Part shown: positions 53,569 through 64,000 of the stretch, piece after piece
Numbering within the stretch: the stretch's first letter is position 1
Layout: each line of letters opens with the position of its first letter
DNA from: Maylandia zebra
Lineage: Eukaryota > Chordata > Actinopteri > Cichliformes > Cichlidae
Reading direction: 5' to 3'
Length of the DNA: 64,000 bases
Assembly (NCBI RefSeq): GCF_041146795.1
Contig: NC_135168.1
Location: 36,138,870-36,202,869 of the forward strand
Program-made: the position numbers and the translations under genes
Notes under the pieces: generated by a model
The model's database searches: none
Told to the model about the DNA's origin: nothing
What the model saw: only the letters and a program-made list of their open reading frames with translations

Positions 53569-53949
53569 GCTTGTGAGCGCTGACTGTGAAAACCTGTAGT
53601 CTCTTACACCAGTCGCTGCTCTGTGGCCAAGATGAAACTGCCAACAAAGTTAAAATTAGGTTCCTTTGGCCACAAGAATAAATGTTTCCTTTACGTCACT
53701 AACAGCCTTTATTTTCTTGCATACTTTGGTGTGTGATAAAGTATCTCTCTGATCTGCGTTTTAGCTGTTGCAAAAGAAAGGACATGAGTTGTGTGCTGCT
53801 GTTGTCTTGTGTCAACTTCCCTTTGCATTTGTCTATATCTTGTAGCAACTTCCTCACCATACCACACTTAAGCCACACCTGTCACTTTTTCCAGAAGACA
53901 CAGACAAAAGAAATGTACACAAAAGAAAAACAAGAACAAATATAGTGGT

Positions 53950-53955
53950 TTTATT
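53950..53955 (-). terminator. ddx41 poly(A) signal
   Basis: AATAAA on the minus strand lies about 200 bp after the ddx41 stop. A T-rich, GT-containing stretch follows downstream, so it is a plausible cleavage region. The 3' UTR would be about 0.22 kb. Confidence 0.65.
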
Positions 53956-54156
53956 TACAGAGCTGCAGAAATCTATGCTACAAAGTGAGAAAACTGACGG
54001 AAAGGCGAAGCAATCGGTCATCTCATCTACAATGTTGGGAGGGTTATAATATCCACTTCCTTTCTTCGGTGATGTGACACATTGCTGTACAGTTTCCTCA
54101 GAAATGCTTTCAAGTTTTGTTCAGCACTGGAGAATCTTGCCCCTAATGAAAGACTC

Positions 54157-62253
<8,097 letters not shown>

Positions 62254-62433
62254 TTTATTTAAGAATAACCTAACGTCCCTTTAAATGCCTTTGCTTCGAA
62301 GTTTTTCGGGAAAATACGAAAGCATACAATTTAACAAAAGTATCTAATCCGCATGTTTACACAGTACGCAGAGGAGAGGAAGCCTTGATACCGGACGGAG
62401 GGCTGGAAGGGTCAAAACTTAGCGAGCAATTTC

Positions 62434-62439
62434 CCAATC
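62434..62439 (-). promoter_or_regulatory. CCAAT-type element upstream of ddx41
   Basis: CCAATC on the + strand (an inverted CCAAT box relative to ddx41) lies about 180 bp upstream of the ddx41 ATG, with no TATA box nearby. This fits a housekeeping-type promoter. The transcription start probably lies around 62,350-62,400; that is inference. Confidence 0.35.
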
Positions 62440-62517
62440 ACGAAGCGCTTCAAGTAAATGCAGTAAAAGAGAAATGTAAAAAGCAAACACCACACTTTTT
62501 GTCAAAACTGTATTGTT

Positions 62518-62523
62518 TTTAAT
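62518..62523 (-). terminator. Likely poly(A) signal of an upstream minus-strand gene
   Basis: ATTAAA on the minus strand is followed after about 25-40 nt by GTGTGGTGTTTGCTTTTT, a good GT/T-rich downstream element. This suggests a minus-strand gene, whose body lies beyond the window, ends near 62,495. In mammals FAM193B is upstream of DDX41 on the same strand, so fam193b is the natural guess. No coding sequence is present to confirm it. Confidence 0.35.
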
Positions 62524-64000
62524 CTTTCCGAACGAAAGATTTTTCACAGTATCAAAAGTGATTTTTTTTCTTAAAAAAAAGAAGAAACAAGCCAACATAC
62601 ACTTGGCTATTACTGGTATAGTATAAATCTACATTCGAAACATTAAGATAATCTTCTCTAATTGAATATAACCTGGAAAGCATCAGAGATATTATATTAA
62701 AACAAAATCTCAGCACAGATTCAGGAAAAAAACAAAACATCATTCATTTCAATGAAAGCCATCAGCTAAAACATTGATACTGATGTGAAACTCAAGGCCG
62801 GTGTCAAAACCAAAGGTCTCCTTTGTGATATTTGCCATTGTAACATAGATCAAGATTGGGGTCTCACTGGGTTAGCTGAGGTGGAGGGTGCCATCGAGGT
62901 CACAGTAAAGGGAAAGTGAGTAATATGGTTGGAAAATGCATCCCAGACAGAGCCCATGACTAGGGCTCAAGTGGGCAAAAATTATTCATTCAGTATGTAC
63001 AACAAACAAGGTTTTTTGTTCCAGTGGCAGAATGAACATTTCACACTGGTGTACTGTTACTGCTGGGATTCAGAAGGGTAAAAAAGTGTTTGAGAAACCG
63101 TGTTCAAGGGTGTCCTTTTAAAGATATACACATACAGAATGTATACTGGATATCACTTATAAGAGATAATTGTTCAAGACTAACATCACAGGAGGACTGA
63201 CACTGAAGCGACAGACACTGAATTTTGGGACAGTGTTTAGATTTTTCTTTCATGCACGTCATGCATGGGGATGTATCTGCAGGGATACTTAACTGGATTT
63301 GTTTTTTGGATGCATTCTGTTGGCCAAATAAAATACATTTCTGTTAAATGTATTAAAACATTTTAGTGTTGCTGGTGTACCAACTGCCAAACATTCATTT
63401 CATAATAAAACAGGTTGGCAGAAAAATCATGCATTGTCACTTTTCGGTAATTGATTTTCTTTAAAATGAACATTAAACATTATTCCAATTCAAAACTGTG
63501 AGCAACCAGCAGAGGTACTGCGGCTTCTCTGCAAGTAATATAATGTAACTGTCTCCTCTGCTCCAAGAAGAGAAGACTGGTACGAGTGTTTATAAGACAC
63601 ATGGCCTCTAGTGTCTATTTCGACTGGTGGAGTGGATTGGAAAATAGAAATGTAGGACGTAATGGATGAGCACCAAATTCAATCAAGTGGAATTCAGACG
63701 TTTAACGACGTTAAAATGTCTCAGATTTGTGATAAAAAACATTTATTTAATGTACGGTTGCTGATTACATACTACATACTTAAGCACATGGATGCAGTTG
63801 ATTCAACAGACTTTTTTTTTTTTTCCACTTTTGCATCTCTTACTTAGTGAACATTGCAAATAGTAGCAGAGGGTAGAGTTGGCTTTGAGTATGATCCCTG
63901 GCTTTGTTAGCCACACGTTTCAGTCTTCTGAATGGAGAGTATGATTTTGAACCAGGGTCCCTTGGCTTAGTATGGAAGAGAAGAAAACTGGGAATGAGAG
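62524..64000 (-). other. Non-coding stretch upstream of ddx41, possible 3' UTR
   Basis: I see no conserved coding frame on either strand. The poly(A)-like signal at 62,518 would make this the 3' UTR of a minus-strand neighbour, which would also explain why it is unique sequence without repeats. It could equally be plain intergenic DNA. Confidence 0.3.

Overview
This window looks like a teleost fish chromosome, probably a percomorph and possibly a cichlid-type genome; the species call is inference. The evidence is three recognisable vertebrate genes with spliced structures, small to moderate introns, and many fish-type transposons: at least five Tc1-like relics, hAT and Tigger-type elements, an L2/CR1-like LINE, a Tf1/sushi-type LTR and a tRNA-derived SINE. 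Long AT, TG and CA microsatellites are also present.

Layout. Positions 1-46,600 form a long gene-poor stretch. It is a mosaic of transposon relics and apparently single-copy, non-coding DNA. The best-preserved repeats are a BED-finger hAT element with exact 8-bp target duplications (213-1291), an LTR with a truncated gag and a visible self-priming signature (2752-3768), a Tc1 relic with a nested hAT MITE (6640-7700), a LINE 3' end ending in a TTATC-repeat tail (19305-20237), a tRNA-derived SINE (36912-37145) and a MITE with about 50-bp imperfect inverted ends (44213-44662). The single-copy parts, especially 10.7-17 kb, 20.5-27.7 kb and 42.3-46.6 kb, are candidates for distal regulation of the atonal gene next door. 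I cannot prove conservation from one sequence.

The gene-rich end starts at 46,785. atoh1 is a single-exon proneural bHLH gene on the + strand with its own TATA box, CCAAT box and poly(A) signals. It converges on dok3 (minus strand, 6 exons, 545 aa), an adaptor with PH and PTB domains, whose stop lies only about 0.9 kb from the atoh1 stop. ddx41 follows (minus strand, 17 exons, 614 aa), a DEAD-box helicase with a C-terminal zinc knuckle. All 17 ddx41 exons and all 6 dok3 exons join in frame. ddx41 intron 16 has a GC-AG boundary. The ddx41 promoter lies about 60 bp from a likely poly(A) site of another minus-strand gene whose body would lie beyond 64,000; mammalian gene order suggests fam193b, but that is inference.

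The genes do not form an operon or a shared pathway. dok3 and ddx41 are neighbours in mammals too (human 5q35), whereas mammalian ATOH1 is on another chromosome (human 4q22). The linkage here therefore says something about which atonal paralogue this is. I found no CRISPR, rRNA or tRNA gene and no evidence of a wholly new system. The most interesting unexplained item is an open frame of about 170 codons at 17,151-17,675 with plausible splice sites and no family I recognise.
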